Source of the DNA: Bacteroidota bacterium | GTDB lineage: Bacteria > Bacteroidota > Bacteroidia > Bacteroidales > VadinHA17 | Assembly: GCA_006227095.1 (NCBI GenBank) | Contig: SBFZ01000332.1 | Span: forward strand, 1 to 8,120 | Direction of reading: 5' to 3' | Length of the DNA: 8,120 nt | Shown: in pieces, positions 1-6,364 of the stretch | How positions within the stretch are numbered: the first letter of the stretch is position 1 | Layout of the letters: every line of letters begins with the position of its first letter | Translations under genes and position numbers: made by a program | The notes under the pieces: generated by a model | Databases searched by the model: none | What the model saw: the letters and a program-made list of their open reading frames with translations, nothing else | What the model was told of the DNA's origin: nothing

Positions 1-180
1 AGAAAAGAGCAGCATCAGGAGGCCGAAGATGAGTGTACCAATTCCTGACAGCAGGTTTACATTCACGTTAAGAGATTTAACATACATCGCATCCTGACCT
101 ATGGTGGCAATACCGTAAATCGTTATTATCAGTCCTACTATTGAGAACATCAATCCTATGGGAAATCTTATATCCAGCAT
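1..180 (-). CDS. Small two-helix membrane protein, C-terminally cut by window edge
   Basis: The ATG at 178-180 opens a frame of 60 codons that runs off the left edge without a stop. The protein begins MLDIRFPIG and shows two hydrophobic stretches at about residues 7-27 and 42-60, separated by a short polar loop (GQDAMYVKSLNVNVN). This looks like a hairpin-type inner-membrane protein of perhaps 60-75 residues. It starts 17 bp after the symporter stop codon on the same strand with no promoter or terminator visible between, so the two are probably one transcript. I do not recognise a named family. My impression is that short proteins of this kind (an NVNL-type loop before the second helix) recur beside SSS symporters, which suggests an accessory subunit, but that is inference. 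No Shine-Dalgarno sequence is seen, as expected for Bacteroidota. Confidence 0.65.
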   Translation of the reverse strand, partial: MLDIRFPIGLMFSIVGLIITIYGIATIGQDAMYVKSLNVNVNLLSGIGTLIFGLLMLLFS

Positions 181-197
181 GATATCAGTTTTTTTGG

Positions 198-1928
198 TTA
201 CCAGAACATAATTGACAGCACTATCATAATAACACCAACGATGGTGGCTAGGAACCAGGGTCTCTGGTACCATACCACACCGCTGTCATCGAGCCTGGGT
301 GTCATTGAGTAGACGAGGCCGTTGAGTTCCGTATCACTCTTTTCACGTTTTGAAAGGAGAGAGATGATCACAGTGAGGAGTGCAGCTGTGGAGAAAGCAA
401 AGATGGCTGTCCAGAAGTTCTGTGCCATTTCCACTGGGTAGGTATGCACCACGCCAAGCCATCCTCCCTTGACCAGGGTGGTAGCGCCGGCAGGCATCGT
501 GAGACCGTGATGCAGCAGGGCTATGAGAAATCCCATCAGCAGCCCGGTGAATGCTGCGTTTCCGGTGGAGCGTTTCCAGAACATCCCCAGGAATATCACC
601 GCAAACAGCGGGGCGTTGATCATTGAAAAGACCGTCTGCAGGAAGTCCATGATGTTTCCGAACTTGCTTGCAATATATGCGGCGGCGATGCTCACCAGTA
701 CCCCGACTATGGTTGCCATTCTTCCGACTTTGAGGTAATGGCGGTCGTCAGCCTCCTTATCTTCTGTTGCCGGCCTGATGTAGGTCTGGTAGATGTCATA
801 TGTCCACACGGTATTGAATGCCGATACGTTTCCTGCCATACCTGACATGAATGAAGCAAGGAGGGCCGTTATGCCAAGGCCGAGTACCCCGGCGGGCAGA
901 TACTGCTTGAGCAGCATGATGATGGTATAGTCATATATTGGCTGTCCCGCGTCATTGAGCGGCAGGGCGAAACCCTTTCCAGGGTCATTGAGCAGCACAA
1001 GGGCAGCTATACCTGGTATTATGATCAGGAAGGGGATGAACATCTTGGGAATGGCTCCGATGAGTGGCACCTTTCGGGCAGCGGTCATCGAATCAGCAGC
1101 CATGGCCCTCTGGACGATGAGGAAATTGGTGCACCAGTAACCGAATGAGAGAACAAATCCCAGGCCGGCCAGGATGCCATACCACTCAACACCCATCGGG
1201 TTGGCACCGGCAGTTGCGGTATACTTCCAGGTGGTGGTCCACGTATCAGCTGCAAAGCCTTTATCCATGACTATCGGGGCGAGGCTCTCCTGCATGCCTC
1301 CATAGCCTCCCACGTCTATCATGACCAGAATGGCCATGGGAAGAAGGCCTATTATAATTATGAAGAACTGAAGCACTTCGTTGTAGATGGCTGAAGAGAG
1401 ACCTCCGAGATAGGTATAGGCAAGCACTATTGCGGCAGAGGCGAGCAGTGATACGTTAAAGTTCCATCCAAGCACGTTCTCAAGGAGGATGGCAAGGGCG
1501 TACATTGAGATACCCGATGCCAGCACCGTCATAAGTGCAAATAGGAATGCGTTAAGTGCACGTGTTTTTTCGTTGAAGCGGAGCTTGAGATATTCAGGCA
1601 CCGAGCGGGCTTTCGACCCGTAATAGAATCGCATCATGAACAGGGCAAGAAATACCATCGCAGGAATGGCACCTATCCAGTAGAAGTGGGTGGTGAGCAT
1701 CCCGTACTTCAGGCCTGACCCCGTCATACCCATCACCTCCAGGGCACCAAGATTGGTTGAGATAAAAGCCAGCCCGGCAACCCACGCCGGCATGGCCCTC
1801 CCGGCCTCCAGGAATGCAGAAGCATTCTTCATGTACTTTCTGAGAGCCCAGCCTATGCCCAGCACAAAAAGGAAATAGACTGCCATGATCAGGTAGTCTA
1901 TTCCATGTAGCGCGAATTTTGTCTCCAT
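198..1928 (-). CDS. Sodium:solute symporter (SSS family, SGLT-like)
   Basis: This predicted 576-residue inner-membrane protein should couple sodium entry to solute uptake. The substrate cannot be read from the sequence; a sugar is one possibility, since the family includes the SGLT-type transporters. About 13-15 hydrophobic segments are spread along the whole length. Family hallmarks include the GGLSSAIYNEVLQFF stretch (about residues 175-189), the N-V-S-A-F-N-T-V-W-T-Y-D-I-Y segment (368-380), which resembles the SSS motif ending in T-x-D-I-Y, and GMFWKRSTGNAAF (448-460). The length is normal for the family and the frame is intact. The frame also opens at 1961, but I chose the ATG at 1926-1928 (METKFALHG) because the upstream codons overlap a likely promoter -7 box and the extra residues are hydrophilic. 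It lies downstream of the lipoprotein gene on the same strand and just ahead of the small membrane protein gene. Confidence 0.9.
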   Translation of the reverse strand: METKFALHGIDYLIMAVYFLFVLGIGWALRKYMKNASAFLEAGRAMPAWVAGLAFISTNLGALEVMGMTGSGLKYGMLTTHFYWIGAIPAMVFLALFMMRFYYGSKARSVPEYLKLRFNEKTRALNAFLFALMTVLASGISMYALAILLENVLGWNFNVSLLASAAIVLAYTYLGGLSSAIYNEVLQFFIIIIGLLPMAILVMIDVGGYGGMQESLAPIVMDKGFAADTWTTTWKYTATAGANPMGVEWYGILAGLGFVLSFGYWCTNFLIVQRAMAADSMTAARKVPLIGAIPKMFIPFLIIIPGIAALVLLNDPGKGFALPLNDAGQPIYDYTIIMLLKQYLPAGVLGLGITALLASFMSGMAGNVSAFNTVWTYDIYQTYIRPATEDKEADDRHYLKVGRMATIVGVLVSIAAAYIASKFGNIMDFLQTVFSMINAPLFAVIFLGMFWKRSTGNAAFTGLLMGFLIALLHHGLTMPAGATTLVKGGWLGVVHTYPVEMAQNFWTAIFAFSTAALLTVIISLLSKREKSDTELNGLVYSMTPRLDDSGVVWYQRPWFLATIVGVIMIVLSIMFW

Positions 1929-1945
1929 GAGATTTTTCCGATTAG

Positions 1946-1963
1946 GTTTGTGAACACACAAAC
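1946..1963. promoter_or_regulatory. 18-bp palindrome overlapping the symporter promoter (candidate operator)
   Basis: GTTTGTG, a 4-nt spacer AACA, then CACAAAC form a perfect 7-bp inverted repeat. It covers part of the -7 box and the expected transcription start of the symporter gene. The position suits a repressor operator. It contains TGTG/CACA half-sites loosely like those of CRP/FNR-type regulators, but the regulator is unknown. It could instead be a small hairpin at the 5' end of the message. Confidence 0.4.
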
Positions 1964-1966
1964 TTA
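1959..1966 (-). promoter_or_regulatory. Putative Bacteroidota -7 promoter element for the symporter
   Basis: Read on the minus strand this is TAAGTTTG, an exact match to the Bacteroidota TAnnTTTG element. It lies about 30 nt upstream of the chosen symporter ATG, which would give a leader of roughly 25 nt. No clear TTG-type -33 element is visible at the usual distance, so the call rests on the -7 box alone. Confidence 0.4.
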
Positions 1967-2019
1967 AGGAAATTTCTCACATGCAGCCGTTCGCTGTATT
2001 TTTTTGTTTCAGTGTCTCC

Positions 2020-2709
2020 TTACTTTTTTACGGTTGTCTCAACACTCCTCCCCTTGAGGGGTACAAGCTGTTTCCTGTCTCGTGCGGAAGCACCCTTGGT
2101 GCCGGTATAATCTACCCATGCGAGGAAGTAGTTGAGCTGGTTCTTCACCAGCTTGTCAGTCATGATGAACCCGACATCCTCGTCCCGTAAAGTAAAGTTA
2201 TTGTGAGAGGCCTGCCACACATCGACGTAATAGACCTTTGACTGGAGGTTGGTGAAAACCACCTTGCCTGCAGCGTTGGTGAATCCTTCCACTATCGGGT
2301 TTGTCATATTGTCCCAGTCCTGAAGTGTTGGATACAGTATCACGCTGGCTCCGGCCACAGGGTACTCATCATAGTACTCAAGCACCTCCACTTCAAGCAT
2401 TGTAGGTGAGAGCACCTCAATGTCAAGGTACGACCTGTCAACGTTGCCGTTCTTTGAGAATGCGCTCAGGATAACCGTAAATACGCCTGATGCATTGTAG
2501 GAGTGAATGGGCTCAAAGGCATCTGACCAGGTGCCGTCGCCAAAGTCCCATTCATAATAGGTTGCATTGTGTGACCCATTGTAGAAGAAGACTTCTTCTC
2601 CTATTTCTGCCTGTATCTTGTCTGTAAAGAAATATGCTTCAGGCTTGAAGTCACATGAGCTCAGCATTATCATTGCTGCTGCTGCGGTTGAGATTAAGAT
2701 TCTTTTCAT
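2020..2709 (-). CDS. PKD-domain lipoprotein with a C-terminal Ig-like/prealbumin-like domain
   Basis: This 229-residue predicted exported lipoprotein starts with MKRILIS, a hydrophobic signal peptide and the lipobox LSSC, with Cys19 as the lipidated residue. Residues about 24-99 form a PKD domain: the signature W-D-F-G-D-G is at 54-59, followed by a P-x-H-S-Y turn near 67-71 and a G-x-F-T-V-x-L strand at 75-81. Residues about 103-175 (V-A-G-A-S-V-I-L-Y, then T-N-A-A-G-K-V-V-F-T-N-L) resemble a carboxypeptidase-regulatory or transthyretin-like beta sandwich. The last 30 residues are basic and probably disordered. No enzyme motif is visible, so a structural or binding role at the cell surface or periplasm is likely. 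A weak promoter (TTG at 2754-2756 and a TAACATTTC-like box at 2729-2737, minus strand) may precede it. It is transcribed divergently from thrS. Confidence 0.8.
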   Translation of the reverse strand: MKRILISTAAAAMIMLSSCDFKPEAYFFTDKIQAEIGEEVFFYNGSHNATYYEWDFGDGTWSDAFEPIHSYNASGVFTVILSAFSKNGNVDRSYLDIEVLSPTMLEVEVLEYYDEYPVAGASVILYPTLQDWDNMTNPIVEGFTNAAGKVVFTNLQSKVYYVDVWQASHNNFTLRDEDVGFIMTDKLVKNQLNYFLAWVDYTGTKGASARDRKQLVPLKGRSVETTVKK

Positions 2710-2828
2710 GACTGCCGTTTTTGGTGCTGAAATGTTAAATCCAAAATCTGTGCCAATTGAAAAATCATCAGAAAAACCGGCCTCCGGTGATGGCGCATAA
2801 TGCCTGCAGAATGAAGCATAAAAAATAT

Positions 2829-2836
2829 TATCTTTG
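2829..2836 (+). promoter_or_regulatory. Putative Bacteroidota -7 promoter element for thrS operon
   Basis: TATCTTTG matches the TAnnTTTG consensus exactly and lies 16 nt before the thrS ATG at 2853. This would give a leader of only about 10-20 nt. No TTG-type -33 element is evident at the expected spacing. The position argues against the longer in-frame thrS starts at 2757, 2790 and 2811, which lie upstream of this promoter. Confidence 0.45.
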
Positions 2837-2852
2837 CAAACTATTTAACAGT

Positions 2853-4802
2853 ATGGAATCAATGATCAGAATAACCTTTCCTGATGGTTCAGTCAGGGAG
2901 TTCAAACAGGGCACAACCAGTTACGAAATTGCCATGTCGATCAGTCCCCGCCTGGCGGCAGAAGTATATGCTGCAACGGTTAACGGGGAGGTATGGGATC
3001 TTTCGAGGCCCCTGCAGTCTGATGCGACGCTAAGGCTTCACAAGTGGGATGATCCGGAGGCGAAGCATGCATTCTGGCACTCATCGGCACACCTCATGGC
3101 CGAGGCGCTGGAGGCACTCTGGCCCGGTACGAAATTCGGTATAGGTCCCGCCATTGAAAACGGCTTCTACTATGATGTTGATCCGGGCAGTGGAAAGGTC
3201 ATCACCGATGCTGATCTTCCCCTGATAGAAGACAAGATGAAGGAGCTGGCTGCAAAAAACAGCCCGATCACCCGCTCAGAGATAAGCAAGAAAGATGCGC
3301 TGGATCTCTTCAACGCAAAGGGTGATGAATACAAGACCGAACTCATTTCAGAGCTTGAGGACGGCACCATAACCCTTTACCGCCAGGGTAACTTCACCGA
3401 TCTCTGCCGCGGACCGCACCTGCCTGACACATCGCCAATAAAGGCCATCAAGGTTCTGAGCCTGGCCGGGGCATACTGGAGAGGCGACGAGAAGCGGAAG
3501 ATGATGACCCGCATCTATGGAATCACTTTCCCGAAGCAGAAGCTGCTTGACGAATACATGGTCATGATCGAGGAGGCCCGCAAGCGTGACCACCGCCGTA
3601 TCGGCAAGGACCTGGAGCTGTTTGCCTTCTCACCTAAAGTCGGGATGGGACTTCCGCTCTGGCTGCCGAAGGGAGCCGACATGAAGCAGAGGCTCATCGA
3701 CTTCATGACGAAGGTACTGAAGGAGAGAGGCTACACGATGGTTTCAACACCTCATATCGGCAATGTTGACCTTTACAAGACATCGGGGCACTTTGAGAAG
3801 TACGGCGCTGATTCATTCAGGCCCATCACCACTCCGCAGGAGGGTGAGGTGTTCATGCTCAAGCCGATGAACTGTCCGCATCACTGCGAGATATTCAATG
3901 CCACTCCCCACTCCTACCGCGAGCTGCCGGTGAGGATGGCTGAGTTCGGCACCGTTTACCGTTATGAGCAGAGCGGTGAGCTTCACGGTCTGACGCGCGT
4001 CCGCAGCTTCACCCAGGATGATGCACACCATTTCTGTGCCCCTGACCAGCTCAAGGAAGAATTCAAGAGCATCATTGACCTGGTGCAGTATATTTTCAAA
4101 ATTGCCGGATTCAGTGAGTTTACGGCCCAGATATCACTCCGTGACCCGAACAACCATGAGAAATACATAGGCTCTGACGAGAACTGGGAGAAGGCTGAAA
4201 AGGCAATCATTGAAGCTGCCGGAGAGAAGAACCTGGCCACAACCATTGCCATCGGCGAGGCAGCCTTCTACGGACCCAAACTCGACTTCATGGTGAGGGA
4301 TGCCATCGGGCGCAAGTGGCAGCTGGGAACCATCCAGGTTGACTACAACCTGCCGGAGAGGTTCGGCCTTGAATATACCGGAAGTGACAACCAGAAGCAT
4401 CAGCCCGTAATGATCCACAGGGCAATTTTCGGCTCCATGGAGCGTTTCGTTGCAGTACTCATTGAAAATACCGCCGGCCGCTTCCCGATCTGGCTGACCC
4501 CTGACCAGGCCGTAATACTGCCTATCAGCGAAAAATTCAATGATTATGCAAAAACTGTTTCAAATATTCTGAATAATTGCGATATTCGCACCCTGATTGA
4601 CGACAGGAACGAGAAGATAGGTAAAAAGATAAGGGATAACGAGTTAAAGAGAATACCCTATCTTCTGGTGATTGGTGAAAAAGAGGTTGAAGCGGGAACG
4701 GTTTCCGTCAGAAAGCAGGGCGAAGGTGACAGGGGAGTCATGAAACCCGAAGAGTTCATCACCCTTGTGAAGGATGAAGTAGCCAGGGAAATTGGCAATT
4801 AA
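2853..4802 (+). CDS. thrS: Threonyl-tRNA synthetase
   Basis: This cytoplasmic class II enzyme charges tRNA-Thr with threonine. The 649-residue protein has all family domains: an N-terminal TGS domain (about 1-65), the editing domain with H-S-S-A-H (76-80) and the T-D-L-C-R-G-P-H motif (Cys185), the catalytic core (about 255-545), and the anticodon-binding domain (about 546-649, P-I-W-L-T-P-D-Q-A). Zinc ligands are visible as Cys341 (M-N-C-P-H-H), His392 (D-D-A-H-H-F) and His522 (I-H-R-A). Motif 2 lies around [15 protein letters not shown] (370-384) and motif 3 around G-S-M-E-R-F (527-532). The frame is open from 2757, but I start at 2853 because of the promoter and because the family usually begins near M-I-[KR]-I-T-F-P-D-G. 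The ATG at 2862 is an equally reasonable start. It is first in the thrS-infC-rpmI-rplT cluster. Confidence 0.97.
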   Translation: MESMIRITFPDGSVREFKQGTTSYEIAMSISPRLAAEVYAATVNGEVWDLSRPLQSDATLRLHKWDDPEAKHAFWHSSAHLMAEALEALWPGTKFGIGPAIENGFYYDVDPGSGKVITDADLPLIEDKMKELAAKNSPITRSEISKKDALDLFNAKGDEYKTELISELEDGTITLYRQGNFTDLCRGPHLPDTSPIKAIKVLSLAGAYWRGDEKRKMMTRIYGITFPKQKLLDEYMVMIEEARKRDHRRIGKDLELFAFSPKVGMGLPLWLPKGADMKQRLIDFMTKVLKERGYTMVSTPHIGNVDLYKTSGHFEKYGADSFRPITTPQEGEVFMLKPMNCPHHCEIFNATPHSYRELPVRMAEFGTVYRYEQSGELHGLTRVRSFTQDDAHHFCAPDQLKEEFKSIIDLVQYIFKIAGFSEFTAQISLRDPNNHEKYIGSDENWEKAEKAIIEAAGEKNLATTIAIGEAAFYGPKLDFMVRDAIGRKWQLGTIQVDYNLPERFGLEYTGSDNQKHQPVMIHRAIFGSMERFVAVLIENTAGRFPIWLTPDQAVILPISEKFNDYAKTVSNILNNCDIRTLIDDRNEKIGKKIRDNELKRIPYLLVIGEKEVEAGTVSVRKQGEGDRGVMKPEEFITLVKDEVAREIGN

Positions 4803-4835
4803 GAGACTGATTATAAATATAGTATTAACTTAACT

Positions 4836-4840
4836 GGAGG
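4836..4840 (+). promoter_or_regulatory. Shine-Dalgarno sequence of infC
   Basis: GGAGG lies 8 nt upstream of the ATA codon at 4849, which is ideal spacing. None of the other genes in the window has such a motif, in keeping with the weak use of Shine-Dalgarno pairing in Bacteroidota. It therefore helps fix the infC start at a non-standard codon. Confidence 0.65.
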
Positions 4841-4848
4841 ACAAGACA

Positions 4849-5403
4849 ATAGCAGGACCGATCTTTTCCAGGCCCAGGCCGGGAAGAAAACCCGAACCGG
4901 AACACCGGATTAACAACAGGATCACAGCCAGGACGGTAAGAGTCGTTGGCGAGAACATGGAGCCGAAGATCATGAGCCTCGGTGATGCTCTCAGGCTGGC
5001 CGATGAAATGGAACTTGATCTTGTTGAGATATCACCCAATGCTGACCCGCCCGTCTGCAAGATCATTGACTACCAGAAGTTTCTGTACCAGCAGAAGAAG
5101 AAACAGAAGGAGATCAAGGCAAATGCAGCCAAGATTGTTGTAAAAGAGATCCGTTTCGGTCCGAACACCGATGATCACGACTACAACTTCAAGCTGAAGC
5201 ATGCCATCAACTTCCTGGAAGAGGGAGCCAAGGTCAGGGCGTATGTATTTTTCAAGGGGAGATCAATTCTCTTCAAGGAACAGGGGGAGAAACTGCTTGC
5301 GAGATTTGTCAGTGACCTCGACGAGTATGGAAAGGTAGACCAGACACCAAGGCTGGAGGGAAAGAGAATGATCATCATCCTCTCACCGAAGAAAAAGAAA
5401 TAG
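4849..5403 (+). CDS. infC: Translation initiation factor IF-3, probable ATA start codon
   Basis: IF3 binds the 30S subunit, keeps it apart from 50S and proofreads the start codon and initiator tRNA. From the ATA at 4849 the protein has 184 residues, close to the usual 170-200. The N-domain covers about 19-88 (H-R-I-N-N at 19-23, then D-L-V-E-I-S-P-N-A and P-P-V-C-K-I-I-D-Y), followed by a lysine-rich linker (about 89-100) and the C-domain ([21 protein letters not shown]). The first in-frame ATG, at 4957, would remove the conserved R-I-N-N...V-R-V-V-G strand. Upstream to the in-frame stop at 4831 there is no ATG, GTG or TTG. The ATA has a well-spaced GGAGG. Rare start codons at infC allow IF3 to repress its own synthesis in other bacteria, so the same is likely here. 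The gene follows thrS by 46 bp with no clear promoter. Confidence 0.9.
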   Translation: MAGPIFSRPRPGRKPEPEHRINNRITARTVRVVGENMEPKIMSLGDALRLADEMELDLVEISPNADPPVCKIIDYQKFLYQQKKKQKEIKANAAKIVVKEIRFGPNTDDHDYNFKLKHAINFLEEGAKVRAYVFFKGRSILFKEQGEKLLARFVSDLDEYGKVDQTPRLEGKRMIIILSPKKKK

Positions 5404-5431
5404 GAACTTTTTTTACACATATATATACAAA

Positions 5432-5629
5432 ATGCCAAAAGTGAAAACAAATCCGGGTGCAAAGAAGAGGTTTTCTTTGACCGGTACAGGCAAGATCAAG
5501 CGTAAGCATGCCTTCAAGAGCCACATTCTTACCAAGAAGTCAACAAAGCGTAAGAGGAATCTTACCTATGACGGACTGGTTGACAAGGCAGATCAGAAGA
5601 ACGTTAAGCTTCTGCTCGGACTGAAGTAG
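5432..5629 (+). CDS. rpmI: 50S ribosomal protein L35
   Basis: This small basic protein (bL35, 65 residues) of the large ribosomal subunit begins [14 protein letters not shown], and the family's K-T-x-x-x-A-K-K-R-F motif is plain. The [14 protein letters not shown] stretch at about 23-36 is rRNA-binding in character. The length is standard. The gene starts 28 nt after infC in an A/T-rich spacer with no Shine-Dalgarno sequence, so it is part of the same operon. Its order, infC-rpmI-rplT, is widely conserved in bacteria. Confidence 0.97.
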   Translation: MPKVKTNPGAKKRFSLTGTGKIKRKHAFKSHILTKKSTKRKRNLTYDGLVDKADQKNVKLLLGLK

Positions 5630-5673
5630 TGTTTACCGCCTGTCAGGGAGTTAATCAACAGAATTATTAACCG

Positions 5674-5713
5674 GGATGTGAAGCTGAAAAGACCTTAAGA
5701 GGCGCTTACATCC
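5674..5713 (+). promoter_or_regulatory. Candidate hairpin leader of rplT (possible L20 control site)
   Basis: In the 102-nt rpmI-rplT gap, GGATGT (5674-5679) pairs with ACATCC (5708-5713). After one bulged G, AAGC (5681-5684) pairs with GCTT (5704-5707). The large top loop contains a small CCT/AGG hairpin around TAAG (5693-5702). The stem ends about 18 nt before the rplT ATG. L20 controls this operon through RNA mimics of its 23S rRNA site in other bacteria, so this may serve the same role. I could not match it to a known L20 leader. Confidence 0.35.
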
Positions 5714-5731
5714 GAAAAAGAGAAAAGAAAA

Positions 5732-6079
5732 ATGCCAAGAGCAACAAATGCACCAGCATCGAAGGCAAGAAGAAAGAAGATTCTCAAGCAGACAAAGGGT
5801 TACTTTGGCAACAACGCCAATGTTTACACCGTTGCCAAGAACGTGCTTGAGAAGGGTCTTGCCTATTCGTACCGTGACCGCAAAGACAAGAAGGGACAGT
5901 TCCGCGCCCTCTGGATACAGAGGATCAACGCCGGCGTGCGCCTTCACGGAATGAGTTACTCGCAGTTTATCGGCGGGCTTGAGAAGAAGGGTATCACCCT
6001 GAACCGAAAGACCCTCGCCGACCTGGCGATGAACCACCCCGAAGCCTTCAAGGCAATCGTGGATAAAGTCAAGGAATAA
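5732..6079 (+). CDS. rplT: 50S ribosomal protein L20
   Basis: L20 (bL20, 115 residues) is an early assembly protein of the 50S subunit that binds 23S rRNA, and in several bacteria it also represses its own operon. The basic N-terminal extension [20 protein letters not shown] (about 1-20) is followed by the conserved G-Y-F-G segment (23-26), [24 protein letters not shown] (about 44-67), and the globular C-terminal domain with [13 protein letters not shown] and N-R-K-T-L-A-D-L-A (about 76-101). Length and sequence are standard. Its start lies in an A-rich stretch. It is the last gene of the translation cluster, and the insertion sequence begins 7 bp beyond its stop codon. Confidence 0.97.
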   Translation: MPRATNAPASKARRKKILKQTKGYFGNNANVYTVAKNVLEKGLAYSYRDRKDKKGQFRALWIQRINAGVRLHGMSYSQFIGGLEKKGITLNRKTLADLAMNHPEAFKAIVDKVKE

Positions 6080-6081
6080 AA

Positions 6082-6112
6082 AAAAAGGGTGTCTCAAAAG
6101 GGCACCCTTTTT
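6082..6112 (+). terminator. Rho-independent terminator after rplT, formed by the IS left end
   Basis: AAAAAGGGTGTCT, loop CAAAA, then GGGCACCCTTTTT make a hairpin of about 13 pairs (two or three of them G-T) ending in a T-run 3-33 nt after the rplT stop. The A and T runs on both flanks would make it work in both directions. It coincides with the left inverted repeat of the insertion sequence. Confidence 0.75.
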
Positions 6113-6117
6113 CTTTT
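6087..6117 (+). repeat. Left terminal inverted repeat of the IS
   Basis: This segment matches the reverse complement of the right end in two blocks, GGGTGTCTCA (10 bp) and GGGCACCCTTTTTCTTTT (18 bp). The region between the two blocks is 8 nt shorter than at the right end. The segment is itself a hairpin because GGGTG and CACCC within it pair. Confidence 0.65.
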
Positions 6118-6126
6118 GGGATTACT

Positions 6127-6160
6127 GTTCATTTCTTTTGCTCCTCCAAAAGAAATGAAC
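6127..6160. repeat. Perfect 14-bp inverted repeat (hairpin)
   Basis: GTTCATTTCTTTTG and CAAAAGAAATGAAC are exact reverse complements around a 6-nt loop, CTCCTC. No T-run follows, so it is not a standard terminator. It opens a cluster of palindromes that continues to 6264. The motif is reminiscent of intergenic repeats seen in Bacteroidota genomes, which is an impression rather than a match. Confidence 0.75.
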
Positions 6161-6174
6161 CAAAGAAAAGGAGG

Positions 6175-6264
6175 CCGGAAAAGACAACCACCCCCTGTTT
6201 GTCCTCCAGCTACACAAGGCCTTAAAGGCGCCACCAAACAGGGTGCGGTTCGCACCTTTTCCGG
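6175..6264. repeat. Nested palindrome cluster, possible dispersed intergenic repeat
   Basis: Three inverted pairs are nested. The outer pair is CCGGAAAAG (6175-6183) with CTTTTCCGG (6256-6264). The middle pair is CCCTGTTTG (6193-6201) with CAAACAGGG (6235-6243). The inner core has the palindromes AAGGCCTT (6216-6223) and GGCGCC (6227-6232). A further hairpin, GGTGCG-GTT-CGCACC, fills 6242-6256. No open frame of note crosses it. It resembles a REP- or MITE-like unit or a structured RNA, and it lies inside the IS boundaries ahead of the transposase. Confidence 0.6.
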
Positions 6265-6316
6265 TTAGCCCTCGCTCGCCACAAATGGTTAATATGTTGA
6301 TAACTAATGAAAAGAA

Positions 6317-6332
6317 GGGGGATGCCTCCCCC
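6317..6332. repeat. Short GC-rich hairpin upstream of transposase
   Basis: GGGGGA and TCCCCC pair around the 4-nt loop TGCC. The stem sits 32 nt before the transposase ATG. It could slow read-through transcription or mask the start region. It lacks a T-run and so is not a standard terminator. Confidence 0.45.
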
Positions 6333-6340
6333 TCCCGATA

Positions 6341-6364
6341 ACCTCAGGTTAATTAACTTGAGGT
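6341..6364. promoter_or_regulatory. 24-bp near-perfect palindrome abutting the transposase start
   Basis: ACCTCA, G, GTTAATTAAC, T, TGAGGT reads the same on both strands at 22 of 24 positions and ends at the base before the ATG at 6365. As DNA it is a good operator candidate. As RNA it would place the start codon directly beside a stem and limit translation of transcripts entering from rplT, a known way for IS elements to keep transposase low. Which applies is not decided by the sequence. Confidence 0.5.

Noticed and set aside
1982..2005. Hairpin TGCAGC/GCTGTA followed by a T-run on the plus strand, in the gap between the lipoprotein and symporter genes
   Set aside because: It is oriented for plus-strand transcription, but both neighbouring genes are on the minus strand, and on that strand no T-run follows. 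The stem is short and includes a wobble pair, so it is probably chance.
2757..2852. Longer N-terminus of threonyl-tRNA synthetase (32 extra residues)
   Set aside because: The extra residues do not look like the family, and they overlap a good TAnnTTTG promoter box at 2829-2836.
4957..5403. Shorter IF3 starting at the first ATG
   Set aside because: It would lack the conserved R-I-N-N...V-R-V-V-G segment at the start of the N-domain, while the upstream frame is open and encodes it.
6087..6091. Target-site duplication flanking the IS
   Set aside because: The left flank is an A-run and the right flank a T-rich run; these are inverted rather than direct copies, so no duplication can be claimed.
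5651..6097. 148-codon minus-strand open frame opposite rplT, and long minus-strand frames opposite thrS
   Set aside because: Their products resemble no family and lie opposite strongly conserved genes; they are shadow frames.
6161..6300. Possible CRISPR array or tRNA in the palindrome-rich stretch
   Set aside because: There are no regularly spaced direct repeats and no cloverleaf with a T-loop motif; the symmetry is of nested inverted repeats only.
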